Part shown: piece by piece, positions 1 through 7,671 of the stretch
Layout of the letters: each line of letters opens with the position of its first letter
Numbering within the stretch: position 1 is the stretch's first letter
From: Clostridiales bacterium
Lineage (GTDB): Bacteria; Bacillota; Clostridia; Oscillospirales; Oscillospiraceae
Direction: 5' to 3'
NCBI GenBank assembly: GCA_019420945.1
Contig: JAHZGF010000052.1
Span: 1 to 24,155 of the forward strand
DNA: 24,155 nucleotides
Program-made: the position numbers and the translations under genes
The notes under the pieces: generated by a model
Told to the model about the DNA's origin: nothing
Databases searched by the model: none
What the model saw: only the letters and a program-made list of their open reading frames with translations

Positions 1-126
1 TCTAAGTGATACCCCGGACTCCCATTTGCCTACAGCCTGGCGGGAGACTCCAATCTGCTCCGCCAGTTCCTCCTGACTCAGATTCCGGGCCTTGCGCAGG
101 GCCAAAATGCGTTCCGCTAGATTCAT
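1..126 (-). CDS. XRE-family helix-turn-helix regulator, N-terminal part only
   Basis: This is the first 42 codons of a gene that continues beyond the left edge of the window. The visible residues form a Cro/C1-type DNA-binding domain: a first helix (AERILALRKARN), the turn LSQEELAEQIGVS, and the recognition helix RQAVGKWESG. It starts at ATG (124-126 on the complement), and a good AAGGAG site lies 9 nt upstream. In Clostridia such proteins are cytoplasmic repressors or activators, and many carry an unrelated C-terminal domain. That part is not visible, so no ligand or target can be named. It is transcribed away from the neighbouring deacylase gene. A second, different XRE gene sits at the right edge in the opposite orientation. 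Confidence 0.88.
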   Translation of the reverse strand, partial: MNLAERILALRKARNLSQEELAEQIGVSRQAVGKWESGVSLR

Positions 127-156
127 AGGTCAAAACTCCTTTCACTGGGTGAGAGA

Positions 157-162
157 AGTATA
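157..162 (-). promoter_or_regulatory. Extended -10 promoter for the left-edge XRE gene
   Basis: On the minus strand TATACT is preceded by TGC, which gives an extended -10. It lies about 30 nt upstream of the ATG at 126. No convincing -35 box stands at normal spacing. Confidence 0.5.
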
Positions 163-236
163 GCAGTTTTCCCGGTTGCCAAGCCACCATCCGGGGCTTG
201 CAGTTGGGCAACCAACGGTTGCAGGGCTTAAAAACC

Positions 237-725
237 TCAGGATTCCGCCTCCTGCCAGCCCTTGCACACATCCACCCAGCCCTGGCAGTTGCAGGCATAG
301 CGCTCCAGCTCATCGCAGGTGAGCTCGATGGCGGAGTTGGAGCTGCCGGCGGCGGGAAATACGGTGTCAAACCGCTTCAGAGACACGTCCAAATATGTTT
401 TCACATCGGGCCGGGTGATGGCGAAGGGGCAGACGCCTCCGATGGCGTGTCCGGTATACTCCACCACCTGGTCGGGAGTGAGCATCTTGGCCTTGGTGGA
501 AAATTGATGCTTATATTTGCTGTTGTCCACCTTGGCGTCTCCGGCGGCGATAATGAGCACGCAGCCCTCCCCGGTCAGGAAGGAGAGACTTTTGGCAATC
601 CGGGCGGGGATCACCCCCACCGCCTGGGCCGCCAGATCCACTGTGGCGCTGGAGGCGTCAAATTCCAAAATATCCGACTCCCGTCCCAGGGGACGGAAGT
701 AATCCCGCACGAGTTCGATCGACAT
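237..725 (-). CDS. YbaK/EbsC-family aminoacyl-tRNA deacylase
   Basis: This 162-residue cytoplasmic protein belongs to the YbaK/ProX editing family, whose members hydrolyse mischarged tRNA such as Cys-tRNA(Pro). Family signatures are present in order: SSATVDLAAQAVGV, then IAKSLSF, which holds the conserved lysine, then IIAAGDAKVDNSKY, TGHAIGGVCPF and AAGSSNSAIELT. The length is normal for a stand-alone member. The ATG at 723-725 was chosen because AAAGGA lies 8 nt upstream. The ATG at 736 has the same AAGG directly against it, and an open frame reaching 953 crosses the promoter. The exact tRNA substrate cannot be read from sequence. The gene appears to be transcribed alone. Confidence 0.9.
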   Translation of the reverse strand: MSIELVRDYFRPLGRESDILEFDASSATVDLAAQAVGVIPARIAKSLSFLTGEGCVLIIAAGDAKVDNSKYKHQFSTKAKMLTPDQVVEYTGHAIGGVCPFAITRPDVKTYLDVSLKRFDTVFPAAGSSNSAIELTCDELERYACNCQGWVDVCKGWQEAES

Positions 726-759
726 GGAAGAGACATCCTTTCTTTGCAATAACGCTCTT

Positions 760-788
760 ATCTTATCATTTTTTGGCAAAGTGTGCAA
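760..788 (-). promoter_or_regulatory. Promoter for the YbaK-type deacylase gene
   Basis: On the minus strand TTGCAC (783-788) and TAAGAT (760-765) are separated by 17 nt. TGA precedes the -10, which adds an extended element. The start codon is about 35 nt downstream. Confidence 0.6.
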
Positions 789-884
789 TGGAGTGGATTG
801 CATCGCATGTTTTGCCGCGACAGAGGTAAGATAATCCTGTGAACTGGAATAGACTTCCTCAGAACCGGAGAAGGGGAGATGGCC

Positions 885-1604
885 ATGTACTTTTTTGCCA
901 CCCAGTGGGAACTGCCAGAGGGTGTGGGTTTTTCGCTGTTTAGCCCGGTCCATTTGGCCTGGATTGGGGCCATTGGAGTGGGGACCGCCCTGGGGCTGCT
1001 GCTGCTTCGGGGCAAGCCCAGGGCTCAGGCAGTGGCCGCTAAAGTGGGAGCAATACTATCGGTGCTGCTGGTGGCACTGTTGGAAGTATGGTTCTGGTGG
1101 CGGGACGACTTCACCGTCTGGAGTCTGCCTCTCCACCTGTGTGAGCTGACCCCGTTTTTATTGCTGCTGTTTGAATTGACCCGGTGGGACTGGGTGGGCC
1201 AGACCCTCTATTGTCTCTGCCTGCCTGGTTCAGTGGCGGCGCTGCTGTTTCCCAACTGGACCATGTTTCCCCAGTGGAACGTGGTCAATCTCCAGGGGTT
1301 TCTGCTGCACGCCCTGCTGGTGTTCTGCCCGTTGCTGGAACTGCAGCGAGGGGCGATTATCCCTCGATTTGGACACATGTGGAAGGCCTGGGCCTTTTTG
1401 GCGGTGGTCACCCCGCCCATTTACCTGTTTAATCTGCGCTTTGGCACCAATTATTTTTTCCTGAACGCCGGCAGCCCCGGCTCCCCGCTGGAGTGGCTGA
1501 TTGTCCGGATGGGCAATCCGGGCTTCCTGCTGGGTTACGCCGCCATCGCCCTGGCGGTGACCGCCGGGATGTACCTGCCCCGACTGTTTGGTGGATATAA
1601 ATAA
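885..1604 (+). CDS. YwaF-like (TIGR02206) integral membrane protein
   Basis: A 239-residue multi-pass membrane protein of the YwaF/TIGR02206 family, whose biochemical role is unknown. About seven hydrophobic spans are visible, near residues 23-41, 51-71, 84-97, 103-121, 135-151, 166-183 and 213-230. The family hallmark LPLHLCELTPF at residues 81-91 is present, as is the NxxxFPQWN-type loop near 124-132. Two in-frame ATGs occur at 879 and 885. The second is preferred because AAGGGGAG (871-878) leaves a 6-nt gap to it and none to the first. The gene is divergent from the deacylase gene and ends at a strong hairpin shared with potD. No polyamine link is implied by the shared terminator. Confidence 0.85.
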   Translation: MYFFATQWELPEGVGFSLFSPVHLAWIGAIGVGTALGLLLLRGKPRAQAVAAKVGAILSVLLVALLEVWFWWRDDFTVWSLPLHLCELTPFLLLLFELTRWDWVGQTLYCLCLPGSVAALLFPNWTMFPQWNVVNLQGFLLHALLVFCPLLELQRGAIIPRFGHMWKAWAFLAVVTPPIYLFNLRFGTNYFFLNAGSPGSPLEWLIVRMGNPGFLLGYAAIALAVTAGMYLPRLFGGYK

Positions 1605-1643
1605 AACAGGACAGCTTCTTGAGAGAAGCTGTCCTGTTATTTT
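1605..1643. terminator. Bidirectional terminator between ywaF-like gene and potD
   Basis: A perfect 15-bp stem (1605-1619 with 1624-1638) closes a TGAG loop. It is followed by ATTTTTG on the plus strand and by TTATTTAT on the minus strand, so it can stop transcription from both convergent genes. Confidence 0.92.
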
Positions 1644-1657
1644 TGCAAAATCAGGGC

Positions 1658-2713
1658 TTAGTTGGTCATCAGCCGGACCCACTCGCTGTCATAGAGATCC
1701 AGGGTGTCCTGGGGCAGGTTGATGAAGGTGTCGGTGTTGGCCAGCAGTGCCTCATCGGGGTAGCAGATCTCGCTGTTCTTCAGATCGTCGCTGAGCAGCT
1801 CCCGGGCGGCGCTGGAGGGGGAGGAGTAGGCAATATACTCGATGTTCCGGGCCATGTTCTCCGGGTCACACATGAAGTTGATGAAAGCCTCGGCGTTCTC
1901 CTTGTTCTGGGCGCCCTTGGGAACGCACATGGCGTCCACAAAGAGGTTGGTGCCCTCCTTGGGGACCACAAAGGCCAGATCCGGGTTCTCCTCAATCATG
2001 GTGATGGCGTCACCGGCATAGTAGGGGCCCACGGCGGCCTCGCCGCCCTCCAGCTTGTCAAAAATCTGGTCCATGACGTAGGCCTGCACCAGGGGCTTCT
2101 GCTCAATCAGCAGATCGGTGGCTTCGGTGATCTGGGCAGCGTCAGTGGTGTTCTGGGAGTAGCCCAGATATTTCAGGGCGATACCCAGAGCGTCCCGGCT
2201 GTTGTTGAACATCAGGATCTGACCGCTGAGATTTTCGTCCCAAAGCACGCTCCAGCTGTCGGGCACATAGTCCAGCATGGTGGTGTTGTAGATGATACCC
2301 ACGGTACCCCAGGTGTAGGCCACGGAATACTTGTTCTCCGGGTCAAACTCCAGCCCCTTGTAGGCGTCATCAATATACTGGTAGTTGGGAATATTGTCAA
2401 AATCCAGCTCCTCCAGCATATCCTCGCTGATCATGCGGGAGATCATATAGTCGGAAGGAATGATCACGTCGTAATCGGCGCTGCCACTGGAGAGCATGGA
2501 GTAAAGAGATTCGTTGTCGGCGTAGGTATCATAGTTGACCTTGATACCGGTTTCCTCGGTGAATTCTTTCAACAGATCTTCGTCGATATACTCGCCCCAG
2601 TTGTAGACGTTGACCTCACCGTTGGGAGCACTGCTGCCGCATCCGGTCAGGCCGAGGGTCAGGCTCATCACCATCACAAGTGCGAGCACGAGGGCAAATA
2701 CGTTTTTTTTCAT
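1658..2713 (-). CDS. potD: Spermidine/putrescine ABC transporter substrate-binding lipoprotein
   Basis: A 351-residue extracellular lipoprotein that captures polyamines for the PotABC importer. A lysine-bearing signal peptide (MKKN) and hydrophobic stretch end in the lipobox LTGC, with the lipidated cysteine at residue 25. The mature protein opens with EVNVYNWGEYIDEDLL, the typical PotD/PotF start, and carries DYDVIIPSDYM, VAYTWGTVGIIYN and a C-terminal ENAEAFINFMCDPENMA block. It is the last gene of potABCD and has its own ribosome binding site (AAAGGGGA). The family also includes general extracellular solute-binding proteins, but the operon makes polyamine binding by far the most likely role. 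Whether it prefers spermidine or putrescine cannot be judged. Confidence 0.95.
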   Translation of the reverse strand: MKKNVFALVLALVMVMSLTLGLTGCGSSAPNGEVNVYNWGEYIDEDLLKEFTEETGIKVNYDTYADNESLYSMLSSGSADYDVIIPSDYMISRMISEDMLEELDFDNIPNYQYIDDAYKGLEFDPENKYSVAYTWGTVGIIYNTTMLDYVPDSWSVLWDENLSGQILMFNNSRDALGIALKYLGYSQNTTDAAQITEATDLLIEQKPLVQAYVMDQIFDKLEGGEAAVGPYYAGDAITMIEENPDLAFVVPKEGTNLFVDAMCVPKGAQNKENAEAFINFMCDPENMARNIEYIAYSSPSSAARELLSDDLKNSEICYPDEALLANTDTFINLPQDTLDLYDSEWVRLMTN

Positions 2714-2771
2714 TTATCTATCCCCTTTCGGATTTGAAATACAATTTTTGAAAAAGCAGGGAAGGGGCGGC

Positions 2772-3629
2772 TCAGGCCGCACCCTTCCAGGCCTGTTCCC
2801 GTTTGATCCGGGCCTTTTCCTGTCGGACCGAGTGGATGTTCACGGCAATGAGTACCAGAAGTACCACCACAAAGACCAGGGTGGAAAGGGCGTTGATCTC
2901 GGGAGAAATGCGTTTTCTGGTCATGGAGTAAATCTCCATAGAGAGTGTGGAGGCGCCGCTGCCGGCGGTAAAGTAGGAGATGATGAAGTCATCCACACTC
3001 ATGGTGAAGGACAGCACAGCGCCGCTGATAATGCCGGGCATCAGCTCGGGCAGGACCACCTTCCGGAAGGCATACCAAGGGGTAGCGCCCAAATCCATAG
3101 CGGCCTCGTAAAGGTTGGGGTCCAGCTGGTTGAACTTAGGCAGCACTGACAGGATTACATAGGGCACGTCAAAGGTAATGTGGGCCAGCAGCAGGGTGCC
3201 GAAGCCGGTGCGAAGAGTGATCCCGAAGATCTCACCAATGGTGGCATTGAAGGCGCCGAAGGCAAAGACAAAGAGCATCATCAGAGAAACACCGGTGATG
3301 ATGTCGGCATTGGTCATGGGGATGTTGTTGATGGCCATGACAATGGCCCGGGGCTTGCGGCGCATACTGGCAAAGCCCACAGCGGCGGCAGTGCCCAGAA
3401 TGGTGGCAAAGATCATGGCCAGCAGCGAGACCTCCAGAGTGGTGGCCAGACTGTTCAAAATCCGGGTATCAGAGAACAGGTCGGCGTACCAATGGAGGGA
3501 AAAGCCGGTCCATACCGTGCGGCTCTTGGAGTCGTTGAAGGAAAAGACGATGAGTACCAGAATGGGGGCGTACATGAAAATCAGGGTGATGATCATGCAT
3601 ACCCGAGCGAAAATACTGTTCTTTTTCAT
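2772..3629 (-). CDS. potC: Spermidine/putrescine ABC transporter permease PotC
   Basis: A 285-residue inner-membrane permease, one half of the PotBC channel. The first span (about residues 9-30) is followed by the PotC-type loop VWTGFSLHWYADLFSD. Later spans lie near 66-86, 107-125, 143-162, 196-212 and 248-265. The cytoplasmic EAA loop that docks onto the ATPase is clear: EAAMDLGATPWYAFRKVVLP around residues 175-194. Its ATG overlaps the potB stop by four bases (ATGA), which indicates translational coupling. The C-terminal tail is strongly basic. Polyamine is the expected substrate given PotA and PotD next door. Confidence 0.95.
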   Translation of the reverse strand: MKKNSIFARVCMIITLIFMYAPILVLIVFSFNDSKSRTVWTGFSLHWYADLFSDTRILNSLATTLEVSLLAMIFATILGTAAAVGFASMRRKPRAIVMAINNIPMTNADIITGVSLMMLFVFAFGAFNATIGEIFGITLRTGFGTLLLAHITFDVPYVILSVLPKFNQLDPNLYEAAMDLGATPWYAFRKVVLPELMPGIISGAVLSFTMSVDDFIISYFTAGSGASTLSMEIYSMTRKRISPEINALSTLVFVVVLLVLIAVNIHSVRQEKARIKREQAWKGAA

Positions 3630-4474
3630 GGCAGCACCGCCGTTTCTTCGCCGTCACCAAACCGGTTCATAATGGCCATGCAGATCAGTACAATAGCCAT
3701 CATAACCAGGGAGACTGCACTGCCCAGATAGGGGTTGTAGGAGTTGCCGTAGAACTGCATTTCAATGAGATCGCCCAGCAGCATGGTCTTGCCGCCGCCC
3801 AGCAATTTGCTGATGGCGAAGGTAGACACCGAGGGAATAAAGACCATGGTGATGCCGCTGATGACCCCGGGAATGGACAGGGGAAAGATCACACGGCGAA
3901 ACACATTGGCTGTATTGGCCCCCAAGTCCTGAGCTGCCTCAATGACCTTGCTGTCAATCTTGTCGATGACGGTGTAGATGGGCAGGATCATAAAGGGCAG
4001 ATAGTTATAAACCATGCCCAGCACCACAGCTCCCTTGGTATTGATCATGGGGAAATAGCTGATGTTGGTGCCGAAGATGTGGTTGATGAGCTTGAACAGC
4101 CCCAGAGCGCTGAACAGCTCGTTGAGAATGCCGGTGTTTTCCAGCAGGCTCATCCAGGCGTAGGTCCGCAGCAGAAAGTTCATCCACATGGGCAGCATGA
4201 GGATGATCATGGCGATGCGCTTGACACCGGGCCGCTCCCGGGTCATCCAGTAGGCGATGGGGTAACCGATCACCAGACAGATGGCGGTGGCCACGATGGC
4301 CAGCAGGAAGGAGTCGGCAAAGACCCCGGCGTAGGAGGCCAGGTGGGCGAAATTGGAGAGGGTGAACCCTCCGTCCCGGGTGGTCAGAGCGTAGCCCAAG
4401 ATCAAAAACAGCGGAATTACCACAAAAATGGCCATCCAGATGATATAGGGAATGCCCAACAGTTTATTTTTCAT
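3626..4474 (-). CDS. potB: Spermidine/putrescine ABC transporter permease PotB
   Basis: A 282-residue membrane permease that pairs with PotC. It shows an N-terminal span (8-30), the PotB-typical segment MWMNFLLRTYAWMSLLENTG near residues 96-115, and the EAA loop EAAQDLGANTANVFRRVIFP near 179-198. The ATG at 4474 was chosen because GAGGG overlaps the potA stop at a suitable distance. The upstream ATG at 4513 would add 13 residues reaching back into potA with no better site. The gap from the potA stop is 10 nt, and the downstream potC overlaps by four bases, so A-B-C is one tightly coupled translation unit. Confidence 0.94.
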   Translation of the reverse strand: MKNKLLGIPYIIWMAIFVVIPLFLILGYALTTRDGGFTLSNFAHLASYAGVFADSFLLAIVATAICLVIGYPIAYWMTRERPGVKRIAMIILMLPMWMNFLLRTYAWMSLLENTGILNELFSALGLFKLINHIFGTNISYFPMINTKGAVVLGMVYNYLPFMILPIYTVIDKIDSKVIEAAQDLGANTANVFRRVIFPLSIPGVISGITMVFIPSVSTFAISKLLGGGKTMLLGDLIEMQFYGNSYNPYLGSAVSLVMMAIVLICMAIMNRFGDGEETAVLP

Positions 4475-4484
4475 GGCATTGCCC

Positions 4485-5522
4485 TCAGGATTTGTGCATA
4501 ATGTGGATGTCATCGGGAGTCAGCGTCATGCCGATCTCCTGGCCTACGGCGCGGCTCTGGGTGGACTGGACTTTCCAGGTGAAGGTGGGGGACTTGACCA
4601 TCATTTCGTAATGGATGCCCTTAAAGACCACGCTTTCCACCACGCCGCGGATATGGCCCTGCTCCGGCTCGGTCAGGTGCAGGTCCTCAGGCCGCACCAC
4701 CACGTCCACCGGGGTGTTTTCGCCGAAGCCGCCGTCCAGACAGGGGAAGGTGTGGCCAGCAAAAGTGACCAGCTTGTCCCGGACCATGATGCCGTCGATG
4801 ATGTTGCTCTCGCCGATGAAATTGGCGACGAAAGCGTTTTTCGGTTCATTATAAATGTCAGTCGGAGTACCGATCTGCTGAATCTTACCGCTGTTCATGA
4901 CCACGATGGTGTCGCTCATGGTGAGGGCCTCTTCCTGGTCGTGGGTAACATAGATGAAGGTGATGCCCACCTCCCGCTGGATCTTCTTCAGCTCCACCTG
5001 CATGCTCTTGCGCAGTTTCAGGTCGAGGGCGCCCAGGGGCTCGTCCAGCAGCAGCACCTTGGGCCGGTTGACAATGGCCCGGGCGATGGCGATACGCTGC
5101 TGCTGACCGCCGGAAAGGGAATTGACGCTGCGGGTCTGGTAACCGGACAGGTTCACCAGCGCCAGTGCTTCATCCACCCGGCGGCGGATCTCGTCCTCGG
5201 GCACCTTGCTGATGCGCAGGCCGAAGGCGATGTTTTCATAGATGTTCAGATGGGTGAACAGGGCGTATTTTTGGAATACCGTGTTGACCTGCCGTTTGTG
5301 GGGGGGCAGATCGTTGATGCGTTTGCCTCCAAACAGCACGTCACCGGACGTGGGCTTCTGGAAGCCGCCAATGATACGCAAAGTGGTAGTTTTGCCGCAG
5401 CCCGACGGGCCCAGCAATGTGAGAAATTCAGCATCGTTGATATAGAGATTGATCGAATCCAGTACGACCTCGCCGTCAAAATCCATGACGCAATCAACCA
5501 GCCGTATCAGCTCCTTGGACAT
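4485..5522 (-). CDS. potA: Spermidine/putrescine ABC transporter ATP-binding protein
   Basis: A 345-residue ATPase that powers polyamine import from the cytoplasmic face. Walker A is GPSGCGKT at residues 38-45, the Q-loop lies in QKYALF, the signature is LSGGQQQR, and Walker B is LLLDEPLGALD followed by the switch histidine in VTHDQEEA. A C-terminal TOBE-type regulatory region (roughly 240-345) includes VVRPEDLHL, as in PotA/MalK-class ATPases. The start ATG is preceded by GGGGGAGG. It is the promoter-proximal gene of potABCD, and the leader upstream carries a good promoter and a stable hairpin. All nucleotide-binding motifs are intact. Confidence 0.96.
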   Translation of the reverse strand: MSKELIRLVDCVMDFDGEVVLDSINLYINDAEFLTLLGPSGCGKTTTLRIIGGFQKPTSGDVLFGGKRINDLPPHKRQVNTVFQKYALFTHLNIYENIAFGLRISKVPEDEIRRRVDEALALVNLSGYQTRSVNSLSGGQQQRIAIARAIVNRPKVLLLDEPLGALDLKLRKSMQVELKKIQREVGITFIYVTHDQEEALTMSDTIVVMNSGKIQQIGTPTDIYNEPKNAFVANFIGESNIIDGIMVRDKLVTFAGHTFPCLDGGFGENTPVDVVVRPEDLHLTEPEQGHIRGVVESVVFKGIHYEMMVKSPTFTWKVQSTQSRAVGQEIGMTLTPDDIHIMHKS

Positions 5523-5589
5523 TTATCCTCCCCCGTTTCTAAGATGTTGTTCGGTCCGGGGCCTGGCTGATTTGGTCCCGGAACGGCCT

Positions 5590-5623
5590 TGCGCAAGTGG
5601 TGCCGGAGGGCGCCCCTTGCGCA
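5590..5623 (-). promoter_or_regulatory. Stable stem-loop in the potA leader
   Basis: TGCGCAAG (5590-5597) and CTTGCGCA (5616-5623) form an 8-bp stem, and further GC pairing is possible inside the 18-nt loop. It lies between the predicted start of transcription and potA. No T-tract follows in the direction of potA, so it is more likely a leader structure or operator than a terminator. Its function is unknown. Confidence 0.45.
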
Positions 5624-5642
5624 GAAAAAACGAATGCGATTT

Positions 5643-5671
5643 AGTCTACTTCTTAAGTGTCAAAAAGTCAA
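5643..5671 (-). promoter_or_regulatory. Promoter for potABCD
   Basis: On the minus strand TTGACT (5666-5671) and TAGACT (5643-5648) are separated by exactly 17 nt. This would give a potA leader of roughly 110 nt. The site lies just upstream of the rluA-family stop codon boundary region, so potA need not depend on read-through from that gene. Confidence 0.62.
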
Positions 5672-5684
5672 TGATTTTGGCGAA

Positions 5685-6656
5685 TTATTTCAAAGAAAAA
5701 TGCGGGAAGAGCTCCTCCACAAAGTCCACGTGTTCCACCTGCCAGCTCTTGCCGTTGAGATAGGCCAGTTCGCCGGCGTCGGTGGTGAATTGGAAGGTCA
5801 GTTTCCAGCTCCAGAGGCACTGGTGTTTTTTGCCGTATTGCCGGTTAATACGCTCGGTGCCGTACTTGCCATCTCCCAGCAGCGGGTGGCCGGCGTGGGC
5901 CATCATCGCCCGGATCTGATGGGTGCGGCCGGTGATCAGATCGCATTCCACCAAAGACAGATTGCCCCGGGTGTCCAGGGTGCGGTACTTGGTGATGGCT
6001 TTCCGGCCTCCGGGCACCGGCTTGGAGCGGATGGACACCTGCTTTTTGGCCTCATCCTTTAACAGAAATCCCTCCAGAGTGCCGGCTGCCGGGGAGGGGC
6101 GGCCCAGCACCACGCAAAGATAGCGCTTTTCCAATTCCCGGTCCCGGATTTTCTGGTTCATGACCCGCAGGGCCTCGGCGGTCTTGGCGGCGATGACGAT
6201 GCCGCCGGTGTTCCGGTCAATCCGGTTGCACAGGGCCGGAGCAAAGGCATTTTCCCAGTAGGGGCTCCACTCCTTCTTTTGATAAAGATAGGCCTGAATG
6301 TGGTTGATGAGGGTGTTCACTTTTTCCGTCTCGTCGGCGTGGACCACCATGCCCGGGGCCTTGTTCACCAGCAAAATGTGTTCGTCCTCATATAATATAT
6401 CCAGTTTGGGCTTGAAAAGCTTCAGAAAAGCATTTTCCGGAGTGGGCTGGTCAAAGAACTCGTCGTTGATGTATAATTGAAGTACATCCCCCACCTGGAG
6501 CCGGGTATCCCGCTGAGCCCGGCCGCCGTTGAGCTTTACCCGTTTGATACGGATGTATTTTTGAGCCAGAGGGGCCGGGAGCAGGGGAAGGGTCTTGGCC
6601 AGCCAGCGATCCAGCCGCTGTCCGGCGTCATTTTTCCCAATGGTGAACTCTTTCAT
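5685..6656 (-). CDS. RluA-family RNA pseudouridine synthase
   Basis: A 323-residue cytoplasmic enzyme that converts uridine to pseudouridine in RNA, most likely 23S rRNA. An S4-type RNA-binding region occupies residues 13-60 (RLDRWLAKTLP to VGDVLQLYI). The catalytic domain follows, with DEHILLVNKAPGMVVHAD and the active-site motif NRIDRNTGGIVIAAKT, in which Asp147 is the expected nucleophile. The HRLD of classical RluA proteins is NRID here, a form I associate with clostridial members. The GRTHQIRAMMAHAGHPLLGD block is also intact. The ATG has GGGAGG 9 nt upstream. Which uridine is modified cannot be assigned. Confidence 0.93.
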   Translation of the reverse strand: MKEFTIGKNDAGQRLDRWLAKTLPLLPAPLAQKYIRIKRVKLNGGRAQRDTRLQVGDVLQLYINDEFFDQPTPENAFLKLFKPKLDILYEDEHILLVNKAPGMVVHADETEKVNTLINHIQAYLYQKKEWSPYWENAFAPALCNRIDRNTGGIVIAAKTAEALRVMNQKIRDRELEKRYLCVVLGRPSPAAGTLEGFLLKDEAKKQVSIRSKPVPGGRKAITKYRTLDTRGNLSLVECDLITGRTHQIRAMMAHAGHPLLGDGKYGTERINRQYGKKHQCLWSWKLTFQFTTDAGELAYLNGKSWQVEHVDFVEELFPHFSLK

Positions 6657-6693
6657 AGGGCATATCCTCCCAATTTAACAGCTTGCAGCCTGG

Positions 6694-6699
6694 ATTATA
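6694..6699 (-). promoter_or_regulatory. Extended -10 promoter for the RluA-family gene
   Basis: The minus strand carries a perfect TATAAT preceded by TGA (extended -10), about 40 nt before the ATG at 6656. The -35 region is poor. It is divergent from the DUF177-rpmF promoter. Confidence 0.6.
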
Positions 6700-6751
6700 T
6701 CATATTCCCAGGGGAAAGAACAGCGGAGGGAAAAAATCCATCAAAAAATGT

Positions 6752-6780
6752 TTGACACACACCACCCCTTGGGGTATAAT
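6752..6780 (+). promoter_or_regulatory. Consensus promoter for DUF177-rpmF
   Basis: TTGACA (6752-6757) and TATAAT (6775-6780) are both perfect sigma-A hexamers with a 17-nt spacer. It is the strongest promoter in the window, as expected for a ribosomal protein unit. Confidence 0.92.
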
Positions 6781-6809
6781 ACAGCTTGTGCCGTTATGCG
6801 AGGTGTACT

Positions 6810-7316
6810 ATGCTTCTCGAATTAAAACAAATTATACAGCATCCCGGCGAGGCGCTGCCCTTTACATTTGATCTGGATCTCTCTGATCTGGAGTTTTACG
6901 GGGCCCATCCCATTGCCGAGCCTGTTCACGTCACCGGTGAGGTGAAAAACCACGCCGGCCTTCTGGTCATGACCGGAACGGCGGAGACCACACTCCATGT
7001 GAACTGCGACCGCTGCGGAAAACCCTTCCTTCGGAAGATGACGCTGCCCTTTGAGCATATGCTGGCAGATCATCTGGAGGATGAGGAAAACGAGAACGAT
7101 GAAATTATCCTGCTGAACGGAACAGTGCTGGATGCCGGCGATGCCGTCACCGACGACATGGTCTACGGCATGGACAGCAGCAACCTCTGCAAAGAGGATT
7201 GCAAGGGCCGTTGCTTCCGCTGCGGCAAGGACCTGAATGAGGGTCCCTGTGACTGCAAACCGGAGGTAGACCCCCGCATGGCCGTGTTGGCCAAGCTGTT
7301 GGAACAGCACGACTGA
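6810..7316 (+). CDS. DUF177 (YceD-family) protein upstream of rpmF
   Basis: A 168-residue cytoplasmic protein of the YceD/DUF177 family, nearly always encoded directly before rpmF. The N-terminal half includes the PHPIAEPVHVTGEV-type beta region. A CDRCGKPF motif sits near residues 68-75, and the C-terminal cysteine cluster CKEDCKGRCFRCGKDL...CDC suggests a bound metal. Members are implicated in ribosomal RNA and large-subunit biogenesis. I infer the same here from the gene order. The ATG at 6810 follows GAGGTG at proper distance. The in-frame ATG at 6786 lies only 5 nt beyond the -10 box, so it is probably upstream of the transcript start. Confidence 0.92.
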   Translation: MLLELKQIIQHPGEALPFTFDLDLSDLEFYGAHPIAEPVHVTGEVKNHAGLLVMTGTAETTLHVNCDRCGKPFLRKMTLPFEHMLADHLEDEENENDEIILLNGTVLDAGDAVTDDMVYGMDSSNLCKEDCKGRCFRCGKDLNEGPCDCKPEVDPRMAVLAKLLEQHD

Positions 7317-7358
7317 GTTAGTCTCCCGAAAGGGCTGAAATAGGAGGTGTCATAGAGT

Positions 7359-7550
7359 ATGGCAGTCCCAAAGGCAAAAGTGTCCAAGGCTCGTCGCGAT
7401 AAGAGACGCAGCAACGTCTGGAAGCTGGAGAACCCCAGTGTCCTGACCTGCCCCAAGTGCGGCGCTCCCCGTCTCCCCCATCGCATCTGCACGTCCTGCT
7501 GGACCTACAATGGCCGCGATTACAGCAAGAACGCTGAGGCGGCAAAGTAA
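7359..7550 (+). CDS. rpmF: 50S ribosomal protein L32
   Basis: A 63-residue large-subunit ribosomal protein. It begins MAVPKAKVSKARRDKRRSN, the universal L32 start. It has the zinc-binding form of the protein, with CPKC at about residues 28-31 and CTSC at 46-49 flanking the GAPRLPHRI segment. Both cysteine pairs are intact, so this is the zinc-containing paralogue type rather than the zinc-free one. TAGGAGGTG precedes the ATG. It is co-transcribed with the DUF177 gene 42 nt upstream and ends at a hairpin terminator. Confidence 0.97.
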   Translation: MAVPKAKVSKARRDKRRSNVWKLENPSVLTCPKCGAPRLPHRICTSCWTYNGRDYSKNAEAAK

Positions 7551-7570
7551 GTTGATATGACTTGAGTAAC

Positions 7571-7607
7571 GAGCCTGTCCGCGATCTGCGGCGGGCTCTT
7601 TACTTTT
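7571..7607 (+). terminator. Terminator after rpmF
   Basis: GAGCC plus CCGC (7571-7582) pair with GCGG plus GGCTC (7588-7598) around a GATCT loop, with a small internal mismatch. The T-rich tail TCTTTACTTTT follows. Confidence 0.78.
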
Positions 7608-7634
7608 CCCGCGTTTTCGGATAAAATAAACTGA

Positions 7635-7640
7635 TATACT
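7635..7640 (+). promoter_or_regulatory. Extended -10 promoter for DUF512-der-plsY-gpsA
   Basis: TATACT is preceded by TGA (extended -10) and lies 31 nt before the start codon, after the rpmF terminator. The -35 sequence is weak (GTTTTC at 16 nt). Confidence 0.5.
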
Positions 7641-7671
7641 TTGCTTATAAAAAAGAAGGGGAGGTGTGGCC

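Noticed and set aside
208..222. GCAACC/GGTTGC inverted repeat considered as a terminator after the YbaK-type gene
   Set aside because: The stem is only 6 bp and no T-tract follows on the minus strand.
726..953. In-frame N-terminal extension of the YbaK-type gene
   Set aside because: It crosses the promoter and ribosome binding site and overlaps the divergent membrane gene. Family members begin near the MSIEL start.
1619..2737. 372-codon open frame on the plus strand
   Set aside because: It is antisense to potD and begins within the terminator stem. It shows no recognisable domain.
4452..5570. 372-codon open frame on the plus strand
   Set aside because: It is antisense to potA and the start of potB, both of which have all family motifs. 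The translation is low-complexity His/Gln/Val-rich.
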